NCBI GenBank assembly: GCA_942493075.1
Contig: OW818681.1
Location: 4,960,001-5,024,000 of the forward strand
Source: JBBQYD01 sp942493075
Lineage (GTDB): Bacteria > Verrucomicrobiota > Verrucomicrobiia > Limisphaerales > UBA8199
Direction: 5' to 3'
Length of the DNA: 64,000 nucleotides
Shown here: piece after piece, positions 35,800 to 44,944 of the stretch
How the letters are laid out: each line of letters opens with the position of its first letter
How positions within the stretch are numbered: the stretch's first letter is position 1
Notes under the pieces: model-generated
Told to the model about the DNA's origin: nothing
Database searches by the model: none
What the model saw: only the letters and a program-made list of their open reading frames with translations
Translations under genes and position numbers: made by a program

Positions 35800-37494
35800 T
35801 TACGCCAGCTCTACCGGACGGTACTCCGGATTCCAGCAAAACGTCTCGATCGCAGCTTGGATTTCCGCATCCGTCATACCTCGTCCCAATCCTTCGTCCC
35901 TGGCTCTCTGCGCGACCTTGAAGGCGATGATGCGGCTGAGTTCACGCAGCCTCTGGAGCTTTGGATACAGGCAGCCATGGGACACCCCTTGCTCCGCGGT
36001 AAACTCTGCCAATGCCTGGGCGGCCGCCAGGAACATTGAATCGGTGACCCGGCTTGCTTCGCTGATCAACACGCCCAGGCCGACGCCGGGAAAAATGAAG
36101 ACGTTGTTACATTGGCCGATCACATGCAACTCGCCGTTGTGCTTTACTGGTTCAAAGGGTGATCCAGTGGCTACCAGCGCCCTGCCATCTGAATTGCTCA
36201 ACGCCTCTGTAGGCGTGCATTCGGCCTGGCTGGTGGGATTGCTCAGCGGGAAGATGATGGGGCGCTCACAACCGTTAGCCATGGCCCGAATGACAGCCGC
36301 ATTGAAATCCCCAGGTGTTCCTGTAGTGCCAATCAGCACAGTCGGGTGCAGTTTGGTAACCAGCGCTTCCAATCCAACCGGGGGTGAGTCTTGCATGCCT
36401 AGTGCCTGCAGATCGCTTGCACTCAGTGCGAACTCCCGTTTGTGCGCATCCAATTCCCCGCCCCGCCCTTCCCAGACCAGGCCCTGGCTGTCGATAAACA
36501 CCTGGCGTTGTCTGATTTCGTCGTCCTTCAATCCTTCACTGCGCAAGGCGGTGCGCAGCAGGCGGCCGATTCCAACACCTGCAGCTCCCGAACCCACCAG
36601 CATGAACCGCTGGTCTTTGATACTTTGATTGGTGACCCGCAGGGCTGTCAGGACGCCGGCCAGGGTTACCGCAGCAGTGCCCTGGATGTCATCGTTGAAA
36701 CTCGGCAACCGTAATGCGTATCGCTCCAGCAAGCGAAATGCGTTGGCCTTCTTGAAATCCTCCCACTGGAGCAACGCACGCGGAAACACCAGCTTAACCG
36801 CCTGTGCAAACTCTTCGATGAGGCTGTCGTACTCGGGTCCGCGCAAACGCCGCTGCCGGTATCCAACATAAAACGGGTCTTCAAGCAACGCGCCGTTATC
36901 AGTCCCAACATCCAGGCAAATGGGGAGGCACAATCCAGGATGAATTCCGGCACCGGCGGAGTATAGGATCAATTTGCCTACCGGAATCCCCATGCCGCCG
37001 GCACCCTGGTCCCCTCAACCTAGAATCCGCTCGTTGTCGCTAACCACGATCAACCGCACGTCCCGCTGTTGATAATTCCGAAGTCGGTCCGCGATCTGTC
37101 CCCGGTCCTCCGGGGTGATGAACAATCCTCGCGGACGCCGCGAGATCCGGCTGTATCGCTGGCAAACCAGGCCGACAGTCGGCGTGTAAATAATGGGCGC
37201 GAGCCGGTCCAGGTGATCCACCAGCAGCCGGTAGAAGAGAGTCACATTCCTCTCGAGCAGCGCTACCAGGCCAATGTACTGTTCAACTGGGTCATGCTTG
37301 GCGAAAATCCGCTCCAATTCCAACTCGACCTGCTGCTCAATGCTCAGCACAGCGTGAGGCAGCATGCCTCCAATGCCGAGCCGAAGCCGCTCCTCATGGG
37401 TGAATGCCGAGTCCTTGTTTAAAGTAGGGTCGCGCATCACTTTCTCGCCGGGCGACCATTGAACTACAAAGTTTTCTTTCGGGATCATGCGCAA
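35800..37494 (-). pseudogene. maeA: NAD(P)-dependent malic enzyme, interrupted by one in-frame TGA
   Basis: Two open frames in the same reading frame make one malic enzyme. The upstream part (37015-37494, 159 aa) carries the N-terminal domain with IIYTPTVGLVCQRYS and ends at NERILG. The downstream part (35800-36993, 397 aa) begins MGIPVGKLILYSAGAGIHPG and continues with CLDVGTDN, DDIQGTAAVTLAG and GSGAAGVGIGRLL to a normal C-terminus. The only break is a TGA at 37015-37017, exactly where the family has Leu or Ile (ERILG-x-GDQGAGGMG). The codons between the TGA and the next ATG still encode GDQGAGG. No frameshift and no loss of length are seen. The enzyme would oxidatively decarboxylate malate to pyruvate. 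Options: a very recent nonsense mutation, a sequencing error, readthrough, or two complementing halves. Confidence 0.88.
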
Positions 37495-37724
37495 AGTTGC
37501 CTTGCCGGAAGAAGTGCCCGGGAAATCGTCCGGGCGTTCAATCGTCGTTTCTGTCCGGTGCTGGCTGGGCTTTAGTTACTGGATTGGTATCGTACGGCCT
37601 ACCCCTTGGTTGCGCAACCCCCTCACTCGGGCTAAACCACTAGGCTAACCTGTTTTTGGAAAACTACGTTCCGAACGGTGCATTTACGCTTGAGTGATGG
37701 GGTGTAATCCCCAAAACTGGGTAG
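37495..37724. other. Divergent intergenic region
   Basis: These 230 bases separate the malic enzyme and amidase genes, which are divergently transcribed, so both promoters should lie here. I see only a small hairpin (tgggg-tgtaat-cccca, 37698-37713) and no confident promoter elements or RNA gene. Confidence 0.5.
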
Positions 37725-38897
37725 GTGCCATCAGCAGGCAGATCATTTTGGGGATGTATGACCGGAGCCTTATTGCTTCTGGCCGGGTGTTCCACTCCGT
37801 CTCATGATCAGGCCGGGATGACAGATTTTCCAACCACCACGGCCCCGTCCGAGCCTCTGGTGTCATCCAGTGTCTCAGAGTCCGCAGTACTGGCACCTCC
37901 GCCTGCCCTTGCACCCCAGGTTCCCACAAATGCGGTGTCGGCGCCGAAGGTGATTAAAGCGGGATGGGTGCGCCTGGATGCCTGGACCCGCAGCCGTTCC
38001 CTGCCGCCGCCCAAACGCCGCCCGGCTGACCAGATCCCCACATTCGAAGTGTCCACACCCGCGGGTCCGTGGGTGATTCGTCCCGGGACTGAGGTGACCC
38101 TTTGGAACGGAGTTCAACTCCGGCTTTCGTTTGCCCCGCAGATGACCAACGCGATGCCACTGGTGCATTCATTCGACCTGGCAAAGACAATTGACCCTCT
38201 GCTTTCAAAATCAGCAGGGGCCGTTTCTCCCGCGCCAGTGATTGTCCTTGATCCCGGGCATGGTGGGCAGGACTCCGGCACCAGCAGTATTTTACCTGGA
38301 AAGTTTGAAAAAGACATGGTGCTGGACTGGGCACTGCGTTTGCGCGACCTGCTCACAGCCCGAGGCTGGCAGGTGAAACTCACCCGGACCAACGATTGCG
38401 ATCTCTCAATCCCCGCCAGGGTAGCGATCGCCGATCAGGTCAAAGCGGACTTATTCGTAAGTCTTCATTTCAACTCCGCAGGGACGAAATACGGCGAATC
38501 AGGCGCCGAGACGTATTGCCTAACGCCTGCCGGCATGCCCTCAAATCTCACCCGAGGCTATCCGGATGATCTGCGAACCACCTTCCCAAACAACACGTTT
38601 GATGAAGAAAACCTGCGGCTCGCATTAGCCTTGCATCGCGAATTGCTCCAGACCAGCCGCACAGCGGACCGTGGGGTTCGGCGAGCCCGTTTTCTGGGTG
38701 TGCTGCGGGGACAGCAGCGTCCCGCTGTCCTGGTGGAAGGTGGCTACTTATCGAACGCTGCCGAAGCACGTTTAATCGCTACAGGTGCCTATCGGCAGAA
38801 GCTGGCAGATGGGCTTGCCAAAGCATTGGTGGAATGGTCAGGGGCACAGAAATCTGCCCAGCAGCTAGCGGCAGGGGCCAGTCCCTCGGGAGAGTAA
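37725..38897 (+). CDS. N-acetylmuramoyl-L-alanine amidase (Amidase_3) lipoprotein
   Basis: The 390-aa protein has a lipobox (LLLLAGCST, C22) when read from the GTG at 37725; the ATG at 37758 would leave no positively charged n-region, so GTG is preferred. A Pro-rich stretch is followed by an SH3-like region (GPWVIRPGTEVTLWNGV) and a C-terminal Amidase_3 domain (about 175-375). Zinc ligands are visible: His in VLDPGHGGQDSG, Glu in GKFEKD, His in VSLHFNSA, plus the catalytic Glu in VLVEGGYLSN. It should cleave the bond between muramic acid and L-alanine in peptidoglycan, anchored in the envelope. The next gene starts 6 bases after its stop, suggesting co-transcription. Confidence 0.92.
   Translation: MPSAGRSFWGCMTGALLLLAGCSTPSHDQAGMTDFPTTTAPSEPLVSSSVSESAVLAPPPALAPQVPTNAVSAPKVIKAGWVRLDAWTRSRSLPPPKRRPADQIPTFEVSTPAGPWVIRPGTEVTLWNGVQLRLSFAPQMTNAMPLVHSFDLAKTIDPLLSKSAGAVSPAPVIVLDPGHGGQDSGTSSILPGKFEKDMVLDWALRLRDLLTARGWQVKLTRTNDCDLSIPARVAIADQVKADLFVSLHFNSAGTKYGESGAETYCLTPAGMPSNLTRGYPDDLRTTFPNNTFDEENLRLALALHRELLQTSRTADRGVRRARFLGVLRGQQRPAVLVEGGYLSNAAEARLIATGAYRQKLADGLAKALVEWSGAQKSAQQLAAGASPSGE
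38888..38894 (+). promoter_or_regulatory. Ribosome binding site fixing a TTG start
   Basis: GGGAGAG lies 8 bases before the TTG at 38903, just ahead of the amidase stop. The upstream ATG in the same frame (38834) lies inside the amidase gene and would add residues outside the SDR fold. Confidence 0.65.
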
Positions 38898-38902
38898 GAT
38901 CA

Positions 38903-39880
38903 TTGAAAACTGATTCGAATAACGAAAAACTGGTGGTGGTCACCGGAGGGGCCGGATTCATCGGCTCACACTTGGTGGAACGTTTGCTGGCCGAAGGCAA
39001 GCGGGTTGTGGTTGTGGACGACTTGTCCACGGGCAATCGTGCTAATTTGGCGGCTGTGGAATCCAATCCCCACTTTAGGTTCATCCATAGCGCGGTCTCG
39101 ATCTGCAGCGACCTGCGGCAACTTGTGCGCAACGCCGAATCGGTCTATCACCTGGCGGCTGCCGTGGGCGTGGAGTTGGTTGTGCGCTCCCCGATTCATG
39201 TTCTGAGAACCAACCTGCGTGAAACCGAGATTCTCCTGGAAGCCGCTTCTGAAACACGCACTCCCGTGTTGATCGCCTCGACTTCCGAGGTCTATGGCAA
39301 GAGCCAGAAAGAAGGATTTGGCGAGGAAGATGATTTGTTGATCGGCCCCCCGCATCAAGCTCGTTGGAGCTACGCCTGTTCGAAACTCATGGATGAGTTC
39401 TTGGCTCTCGCCTTCGCCTCTGAAAAACAGTTGCCTGCAACAATTGTCCGGCTTTTCAACACGGTTGGCCCGCGCCAAACCGGTCGATACGGCATGGTTC
39501 TGCCCCGGTTCATCGCGGCAGCGAAAGCCAACGCTCCGTTGAAGGTGTATGGAGATGGCCAGCAAAGCCGCTGTTTCTGCTATGTAGCGGATACGGTCGA
39601 AGCCTTGTTCCGTCTCCAAGGCTGCTCTACTGCCCGTGGCCAGGTTTACAATATTGGTGGGACTGAAGAAGTGACGATGCTGGAACTGGCGAAACTGGTC
39701 ATTCAACTGGTCAACTCCACCTCCACGATCGAGCTGGTGCCATATACCCAGGCCTATGGACCCGGGTTTGATGACATGCGACGTCGCAAGCCGATCGTTC
39801 GCAAACTGGAGAGCACGGTCGGATTCCGTCCGCGAACCTCCCTGGAGGAGATCATTCGCCGAACAGCGACCAGCCTGTAA
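38903..39880 (+). CDS. NAD-dependent sugar-nucleotide epimerase/dehydratase (extended SDR)
   Basis: Read from the TTG at 38903 the protein has 325 aa. It has the Rossmann motif VVTGGAGFIGSHL near its N-terminus, VYHLAAAVG, STSEVYGKS with the catalytic Ser/Thr, the YACSK catalytic Tyr-Lys pair, RLFNTVGPRQ, and YGDGQQSRCFCYVAD. The combination resembles UDP-glucuronate decarboxylases and UDP-glucose 4-epimerases of the extended SDR class. It makes or converts a nucleotide sugar for envelope polysaccharide, in keeping with the amidase gene in front. The exact substrate cannot be fixed. Confidence 0.88.
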   Translation: MKTDSNNEKLVVVTGGAGFIGSHLVERLLAEGKRVVVVDDLSTGNRANLAAVESNPHFRFIHSAVSICSDLRQLVRNAESVYHLAAAVGVELVVRSPIHVLRTNLRETEILLEAASETRTPVLIASTSEVYGKSQKEGFGEEDDLLIGPPHQARWSYACSKLMDEFLALAFASEKQLPATIVRLFNTVGPRQTGRYGMVLPRFIAAAKANAPLKVYGDGQQSRCFCYVADTVEALFRLQGCSTARGQVYNIGGTEEVTMLELAKLVIQLVNSTSTIELVPYTQAYGPGFDDMRRRKPIVRKLESTVGFRPRTSLEEIIRRTATSL

Positions 39881-39924
39881 AGCTCCTCTGCTTAACACCC
39901 GGGCTGTGCCCTGACCGGACGGCA

Positions 39925-40537
39925 ATCGGGTAGGAGGCGGAGGGGTAACCTCCGCCGTCCTCCCACACCACCGGACGTACGGTCCACGTATCCGGCGGTT
40001 CCGTTGAACCCTGCTTGGTCGCGCAGGCTCCCGGCTGACTATAGCCACCCGAACATACCTCGCGGGATACCGTCCCGCGCCTTCTGCTCATGGCCGTCTT
40101 GCGACGCAACTGGCCAATCAGCGTCTGGAAGCCTGCACTCGCAGCTTTCAATCGGTTCAGCCCTTCATCGATTGCTCGACTACTACGGCCTCTGCTGACT
40201 TCTCCGTCGGCATCGTCACACCCTTTCGAGCGCGCTAGTCCCGCATGCGGGACACCGTCGGAGACCTCCCCGGGTAATGCGCAATCACCGTCCCGCTTAT
40301 GTCCGCCACATCTACGCCCACGAGTCACGGTGCAAGTACCGGACTTCGAGTCTCATGGCCCTCTTGTCCCTCGTGTTCGCCTCATATGTAGTTTCTGTTC
40401 GTCGGACCAGCGCTTTGCCATCGGCTTCCTTCAGATTCCATCTCGCGATGGACACCCTTGCCGTTCGGCTAGCAGTTCCCCTTGCCGGGCCTGCATTGGA
40501 CTTTCACCAACAAGTGATCGCGCCCTGCCGGGCGCAC
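39925..40537 (-). ncRNA. ORF-less group II intron
   Basis: On the minus strand the element begins GTGCGCCCGGCAGGGCG (5' consensus GUGYG) and contains typical domain I words (GGTGAAAGTCCAATGCAGG, GCTAGCCGAACGGCAAGGG). Near its 3' end is a domain V hairpin: ACCGCCGGA pairs with TCCGGTGGT, then a two-base CG bulge and a TACG/CGTA top stem. A GGCGGAGG...CCTCCGCC hairpin of domain VI type follows, ending CCTACCCGAT. No reverse transcriptase/maturase frame exists in the 613 bases, so the domain IV ORF is missing. The intron starts 4 bases behind the T-run of a terminator, the classic insertion place of group IIC introns. Mobility or splicing would need a maturase in trans. The boundaries are my reading of the consensus ends. 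Confidence 0.82.
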
Positions 40538-40541
40538 CATT

Positions 40542-40573
40542 AAAAAAGGAGCCATGCACCTGGGCATGGCTCC
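40542..40573 (-). terminator. Rho-independent terminator of the outer-membrane barrel gene
   Basis: On the minus strand ggagccatgc/gcatggctcc forms a perfect 10-bp stem with a 6-base loop followed by TTTTTT, 43 bases after the stop of the gene at 40616. The group II intron begins immediately downstream. Confidence 0.92.
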
Positions 40574-40615
40574 CTGCCTGAAGAAAAGCTGTCAGCGTCT
40601 TGCGCTATAATTATA

Positions 40616-41962
40616 TCAGAACTTCGCCGTGGCGCTCAACCCCACAACGTGCCGGTCAAATTCGCGGTACTTTTCCAAAGCGCCAAGTCCTTCCTGACCG
40701 TTCCGGCCCATGTCGAAGTTGTATCCCAGGTTCAAAGCCAGGTTCGCATTAATCGCGTAGTTCACGCTGGCAGCGACACCATACAGAACATCAACGCGGT
40801 TCGCATTTGGCCTGGACCCAGCGGTGTAGTCGGAGGACAGCATGCGTGCGCCCAATTCTGAAGAGAATTGCTTATTGAAGCGGTGCCGGTATGTCAGATC
40901 AAAGGTACTGTCGAGGTAGGGGATTCTTCCGGTACTGGACACCCATTGCCACTGTTTGTATTTGAAAGTGATGGCATCGTTGGTCGTCAAATCCGCCGTA
41001 AGGCTGCCTTCACCGTAATACTTCACCTGGTCGGAATCCTTTACTGAGGCTTCCACTGCGTTCTCGTAACTGCGGAAATCCGGCCCTGCCTGGAGGGATA
41101 CGGAAAGCCATTTCAGCGGCCTGCCTTCGATCCCGATGAGCACACGTTGGTAATCGCTCACCGCATGCCGGTCTGGCGCTGAAGCAAAGGCTTCCTGGTC
41201 CTGATGGCCGTAACGGTATCCCAGTGTAAGGGCAACCTGGGGATTGAGGCGATACCCGAGGTCCGCACCGCCGTTAATGTCGTAGCGATCGGCGTAATTC
41301 TGATATCCAGCGATATTTCTCTGGTAAGTCTTTAAATCGTAGTAGAGGAGCGAGGCCGTGGGGCGCACAAACCACTTTTCCCAGTCGTACTGGAGCGTAA
41401 TCTTCGCCCGGTCCTGGAATTGCTCGCGGCGCTCGCGAGGCATTGCAGGGGAATAGGCGTTGCGCCCGCTATCGGTAGGACTGGTATAAACCGGCGCTTC
41501 CTTGTCGCCATCCACATACGTGAAGGTGTTATCGAAGCTGAATGAGAACGCATCGGCCTTCGCCTTGAGCACGGTGGCAATCCGATGGATGTTGAAGCTC
41601 TCTTCCGATTTGTTCGCCTGGTCTGGCTCGTCATGAAACTTCACAAAATCCGGTGCATAGCCGAAAGTGAAAGTCTGGATTGTTTTCTGTTCCCCGAGGA
41701 CTGGAACGAGGTTAAACCCCAGTTTCGGAGAGATGGTCGTAATCCAGGACCCTTCCCGATCCATCGCGCCATCGCCCGAAACGCCTAACACATTGTCATC
41801 GTAGGACTCCTTAACGGCGATGGAAATATCCGTTAGCCAGTTGGGCTTGGAAGCAGCCGGTGCAACGGCTGGCTTGTCGGCCGCCGAGACTGTGAATGCC
41901 AGCATCAGCGCCGCAGTTCCTCCGGTCGGACCCAATAGTGCGTCGAACTTATAATTGCTCAT
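40616..41962 (-). CDS. Outer-membrane beta-barrel protein
   Basis: The 448-aa protein has an N-terminal hydrophobic export segment (TAALMLAFTVSAADK), then alternating amphipathic strands with many Tyr, Trp, Arg and Asp (for example YRLNPQVALTLGYRYGHQD, NYAINANLALNLGYNFDMG) and a C-terminal Phe (LSATAKF), the signature of Bam-inserted outer-membrane barrels. No plug, TonB box or enzyme motif is seen. It resembles the uncharacterised outer-membrane-barrel families common in Verrucomicrobia exopolysaccharide regions. Role unknown: pore or export channel. Confidence 0.82.
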   Translation of the reverse strand: MSNYKFDALLGPTGGTAALMLAFTVSAADKPAVAPAASKPNWLTDISIAVKESYDDNVLGVSGDGAMDREGSWITTISPKLGFNLVPVLGEQKTIQTFTFGYAPDFVKFHDEPDQANKSEESFNIHRIATVLKAKADAFSFSFDNTFTYVDGDKEAPVYTSPTDSGRNAYSPAMPRERREQFQDRAKITLQYDWEKWFVRPTASLLYYDLKTYQRNIAGYQNYADRYDINGGADLGYRLNPQVALTLGYRYGHQDQEAFASAPDRHAVSDYQRVLIGIEGRPLKWLSVSLQAGPDFRSYENAVEASVKDSDQVKYYGEGSLTADLTTNDAITFKYKQWQWVSSTGRIPYLDSTFDLTYRHRFNKQFSSELGARMLSSDYTAGSRPNANRVDVLYGVAASVNYAINANLALNLGYNFDMGRNGQEGLGALEKYREFDRHVVGLSATAKF

Positions 41963-42511
41963 TGTTAATCGGTTCTTGTTTTCTCGCGATCTCAGTCACG
42001 CCGGAGCCGTGGTTATAATCAGAAGCCCTCATAGCGATCCCATTACCACGCTCGGGTAATCGGCCTGATTAGAAAAAACTTTAAGAATATCCGTCGGTGG
42101 TTGGGAATCGTCCGCTCCCCCGACGGCCCCTTTGAACAGAAAGGGTTGCCAGGCTTTTTATTAACACTTGGCAGGGATATGTTTACAAAAACGCACGGAC
42201 TTATCCATCCCGATCGACCACTGTGGCTTTTGAGGCAGGAATGTCCAAGTTCAATGAAAGAGAAATCCGAAGCTGTCAACTGATTCCATGTAAGCTGACC
42301 TAATGTGTTTCGGTCATTAACTGCATCAAACTATGCGTTCACAGCTTTGCAGCAAATTTCGACCAAGGTTGGCCTGGTAACGCCTTCAAAACCAAAAGCT
42401 CAGACTCGCGCCGGCGACCGCACGAACCCTAAGGGGTCGGTTCCCCACTCTGCCACAACGGCGGAATGGAGAACTTAGTAAGAGCCTGCGGCCTTCGGCG
42501 CAGCAACTGAT
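41963..42511. other. 549-bp intergenic region without a gene
   Basis: It separates two minus-strand genes. It contains the upstream region of the barrel gene and the 3' side of glpD. A small ctgcg...cgcag hairpin at 42488-42505 may end the glpD message, but there is no T-run. I see no coding sequence or RNA gene I can support. Confidence 0.5.
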
Positions 42512-44014
42512 CTACCTGGCAGGGCTGGGTGCCGGTTTCTCCGATGTGGAGGGATAGCACGCGGCCAATTCCGCCGCGGTTTGTTCGTCCGTCCAGCCGA
42601 GCAGTTCACCCATCCACTTGGCAACCATACGCGCTTTCTGCGGGGCGTCTGCGTAGTAGTAATGCCAACTGGTTCGGCGAACCATCACGTCCTCGAGGTG
42701 GATGGCCCATTCATTTGTGACATAATGCTCCACAGCGCGCCGCTCGAACGGTGGTGGCAGAATGCCGCTAATATCCTTCGTGAGGGAAGGGTCAAGCAAC
42801 GGCTCGTGCTCGGTCCGGCAGGATTTGAAACCTCCTCCGGCGTGCTTAACCAAACCATCGACTGTTTGCTCAGCCATCAGGCGGCAGGTGGTCAATTTGC
42901 CTCCTGCCACGTCCCACCAACCGGGCTGTGGCATACGGATCTGGTGCGAGCGGGAAATATCGGAAGGCTTCCCATTGGGATCGGCAATCAAAGGACGAAG
43001 CCCTGCCCAGGCGCTGATCACATCAGAAGGCTGCAGCTTGGCGCTTGGGAAGAATTGGTTGGTAACTCCTAAAATATACTTAATGTCGCTCAGGTCTGTT
43101 TTGACATCCTCCGGAAGTCCTTCGTAATCGGTATCGGTAGTGCCCAGGATTGTGCGCTCGCCCCACGGAATGGCGAACAGAATGCGTTTACCTTCGGCCA
43201 TCACCACGGTTTCAGGCACTGGCACGCGATCCTTTGCCACCACCAGGTGAACACCTTTGGTGCAACGGAGTCGTACCTGGCTCGCCTTGAATCCGGCGGC
43301 CCAGGGACCGGCTGCATTAACCACCTGCCCCGCTTTCACCTTGAAGGTGCGCCCAGTCAGGCGATCCTCCAGTTCGCACTCCCAATCTCCATTGCGCTTG
43401 GCTTCAACAAAACGGCAATGATTAATCACAAGTGCGCCGTACGCCGTGGCCGACCGCAACGAGTCAATTGTCAGCCGCGCATCATTGGTAAGCCCGTCAT
43501 AATAACGAACGGCACCATTGAGGCCGGTGGCAAGGATTCCGGGCACCATCTGGCGCAGTTGCTCCGGATTCATCCAGGAGGAGTTGCCCAGGTTGCGGCC
43601 ACTGCAGAGCAAGTCGTAGATTTTGACGCCGATTTTTAGCTGCCAAAGCACCCAGTTCTTGTTGTCGGCATACGTGGGAAACAGGAACGGCAGCGGGGCT
43701 GCCAGATGCGGAGCGATATGATGGATCACGCGCTTTTCCATGCTGGCTTCACGCACCAAACCGACGCGCCCCTGGGCAAGGTAACGCAACCCGCCATGGA
43801 GCAAGCGGCTGGATCGGCTGCTCGTGCCGTAAGCGACATCGTGCTGCTCGACCAGGGCGACCTTCATGCCGCGCATTGCGGCGTCCCGGGCCACTGACGA
43901 TCCGACGATTCCACCGCCGATAACGAGGACGTCAAGACGGTCGTTTAGGGCGTTAAGGAGGTCGGCACGCTTGAGAGGTTTGGCCGATTTCGGAATATTA
44001 CTTGTCGCATTCAT
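42512..44014 (-). CDS. glpD: Glycerol-3-phosphate dehydrogenase (FAD-dependent)
   Basis: The 500-aa protein has the FAD-binding motif VLVIGGGIVGSSVARDA (G33-G38) and the family features TSSRSSRLLHGGLRYL, GLTNDARLTIDSL, VNAAGPWAAG, WGERTILGTTDTDY and a C-terminal DAO_C domain (EWAIHLEDVMVRRTSWHYY). It oxidises sn-glycerol-3-phosphate to dihydroxyacetone phosphate at the membrane, feeding electrons to quinone. The gene lies 42 bases behind a HAD-IIA phosphatase gene, probably in one operon, which suggests the phosphatase acts in glycerol phosphate metabolism. Confidence 0.95.
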   Translation of the reverse strand: MNATSNIPKSAKPLKRADLLNALNDRLDVLVIGGGIVGSSVARDAAMRGMKVALVEQHDVAYGTSSRSSRLLHGGLRYLAQGRVGLVREASMEKRVIHHIAPHLAAPLPFLFPTYADNKNWVLWQLKIGVKIYDLLCSGRNLGNSSWMNPEQLRQMVPGILATGLNGAVRYYDGLTNDARLTIDSLRSATAYGALVINHCRFVEAKRNGDWECELEDRLTGRTFKVKAGQVVNAAGPWAAGFKASQVRLRCTKGVHLVVAKDRVPVPETVVMAEGKRILFAIPWGERTILGTTDTDYEGLPEDVKTDLSDIKYILGVTNQFFPSAKLQPSDVISAWAGLRPLIADPNGKPSDISRSHQIRMPQPGWWDVAGGKLTTCRLMAEQTVDGLVKHAGGGFKSCRTEHEPLLDPSLTKDISGILPPPFERRAVEHYVTNEWAIHLEDVMVRRTSWHYYYADAPQKARMVAKWMGELLGWTDEQTAAELAACYPSTSEKPAPSPAR

Positions 44015-44056
44015 ATCAAAACAGGAACAAAACGCGCTGGGCGCGCCTGGGTTGTA

Positions 44057-44944
44057 CTAAATTTGTGACGCCGCTTTAGGCGAATTCCGGACTGCTGCCA
44101 GGGATTGGCCCAGTTCAGCAAGGCTCGGCAGAATGAACTGCGGTTGATGGGGCAGTTCGCGTGCTGCCGCCGCAGTCGTTTCCCCGGTAAGCACCAGGAC
44201 GCCTACGGCACCGGCCCGGCGTGCCATTTCCATGTCGGTATAACCTCGGTCCCCTACCATGGCGAGTTGTGGCGATTTTAACCCGTAACGATGCAGGATG
44301 CCTCGGATCATGCAGGGATCAGGCTTGCCCAGAGTTACATCTGGTTCCCGGCCAGTTGCGCTTTTGATGCAGGCGCACACCGCACCACAGTCCACCAGGA
44401 TGGTCGGCTGGTCGGTCGGGCAAACCCGATCAGGATGCGTGGCAATGTAGAGTTTCTTCTGCCCGACCCAATAGGATGCGCGACAAAGCCGTGCATAGGT
44501 CAGCTCCGTATCGAAAGCCACAATGACGGCGTCCGGAACGTCGGTTGCAGAATCTGCCGTGAGTTCAAAGCCGGCGGCAGTCATTTCCTCGCGCATGCTA
44601 ACCGTGCCCAGCACGAACAAACGGCGGACATTGGGGTGTTGCTCGCGGAGGTGCTCGATTGTGGCGATGGTGGAGGTATAAAGCTGATCGGGGCGCGCGT
44701 TGATGCCTATTTTCTGCAAGTTGCTGAGATAAGCGCGTGTGCTTTTGGACGAGTTGTTCGTCAAAAAGGTATAGCCAATGCCCAACTGATCCATCAAACT
44801 CAGGAACGGTTTAGTAAAGGGGAACAGCGTGCCGCCGCTATAGATGGTGCCATCCATGTCGAGAGCGACGTGGCGGACGGATTTGAGAGCGTCAGCGTGA
44901 GCTAGCGCCGGGGCCTGAGCGAGAGGAGGAGCAATTTGTGACAT
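44057..44944 (-). CDS. HAD-IIA family hydrolase (NagD/phosphoglycolate phosphatase-like)
   Basis: The 295-aa protein shows HAD-IIA motifs: motif I ALDMDGTIYSG (D29, D31), motif II FLTNNSS (T62), the family-specific GKPDP (K207) and motif IV MVGDRGYTDMEMA (D232, D237), with the large alpha/beta C2A cap between motifs II and III. Members dephosphorylate small phosphates such as p-nitrophenyl phosphate, glycolate phosphate, glycerol phosphate or nucleotides. Being directly upstream of glpD, glycerol-3-phosphate is an attractive substrate, but this is inference. Confidence 0.9.
   Translation of the reverse strand: MSQIAPPLAQAPALAHADALKSVRHVALDMDGTIYSGGTLFPFTKPFLSLMDQLGIGYTFLTNNSSKSTRAYLSNLQKIGINARPDQLYTSTIATIEHLREQHPNVRRLFVLGTVSMREEMTAAGFELTADSATDVPDAVIVAFDTELTYARLCRASYWVGQKKLYIATHPDRVCPTDQPTILVDCGAVCACIKSATGREPDVTLGKPDPCMIRGILHRYGLKSPQLAMVGDRGYTDMEMARRAGAVGVLVLTGETTAAAARELPHQPQFILPSLAELGQSLAAVRNSPKAASQI

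Noticed and set aside
40090..40581. 163-codon plus-strand frame and a 158-codon minus-strand frame within the group II intron
   Set aside because: Both lie inside structured intron RNA, are rich in Arg, Ser and Pro without domain features, and show no reverse transcriptase motifs.
42043..42279. 78-codon minus-strand frame between the barrel gene and glpD
   Set aside because: No ribosome site, no domain, no conserved look; probably chance.
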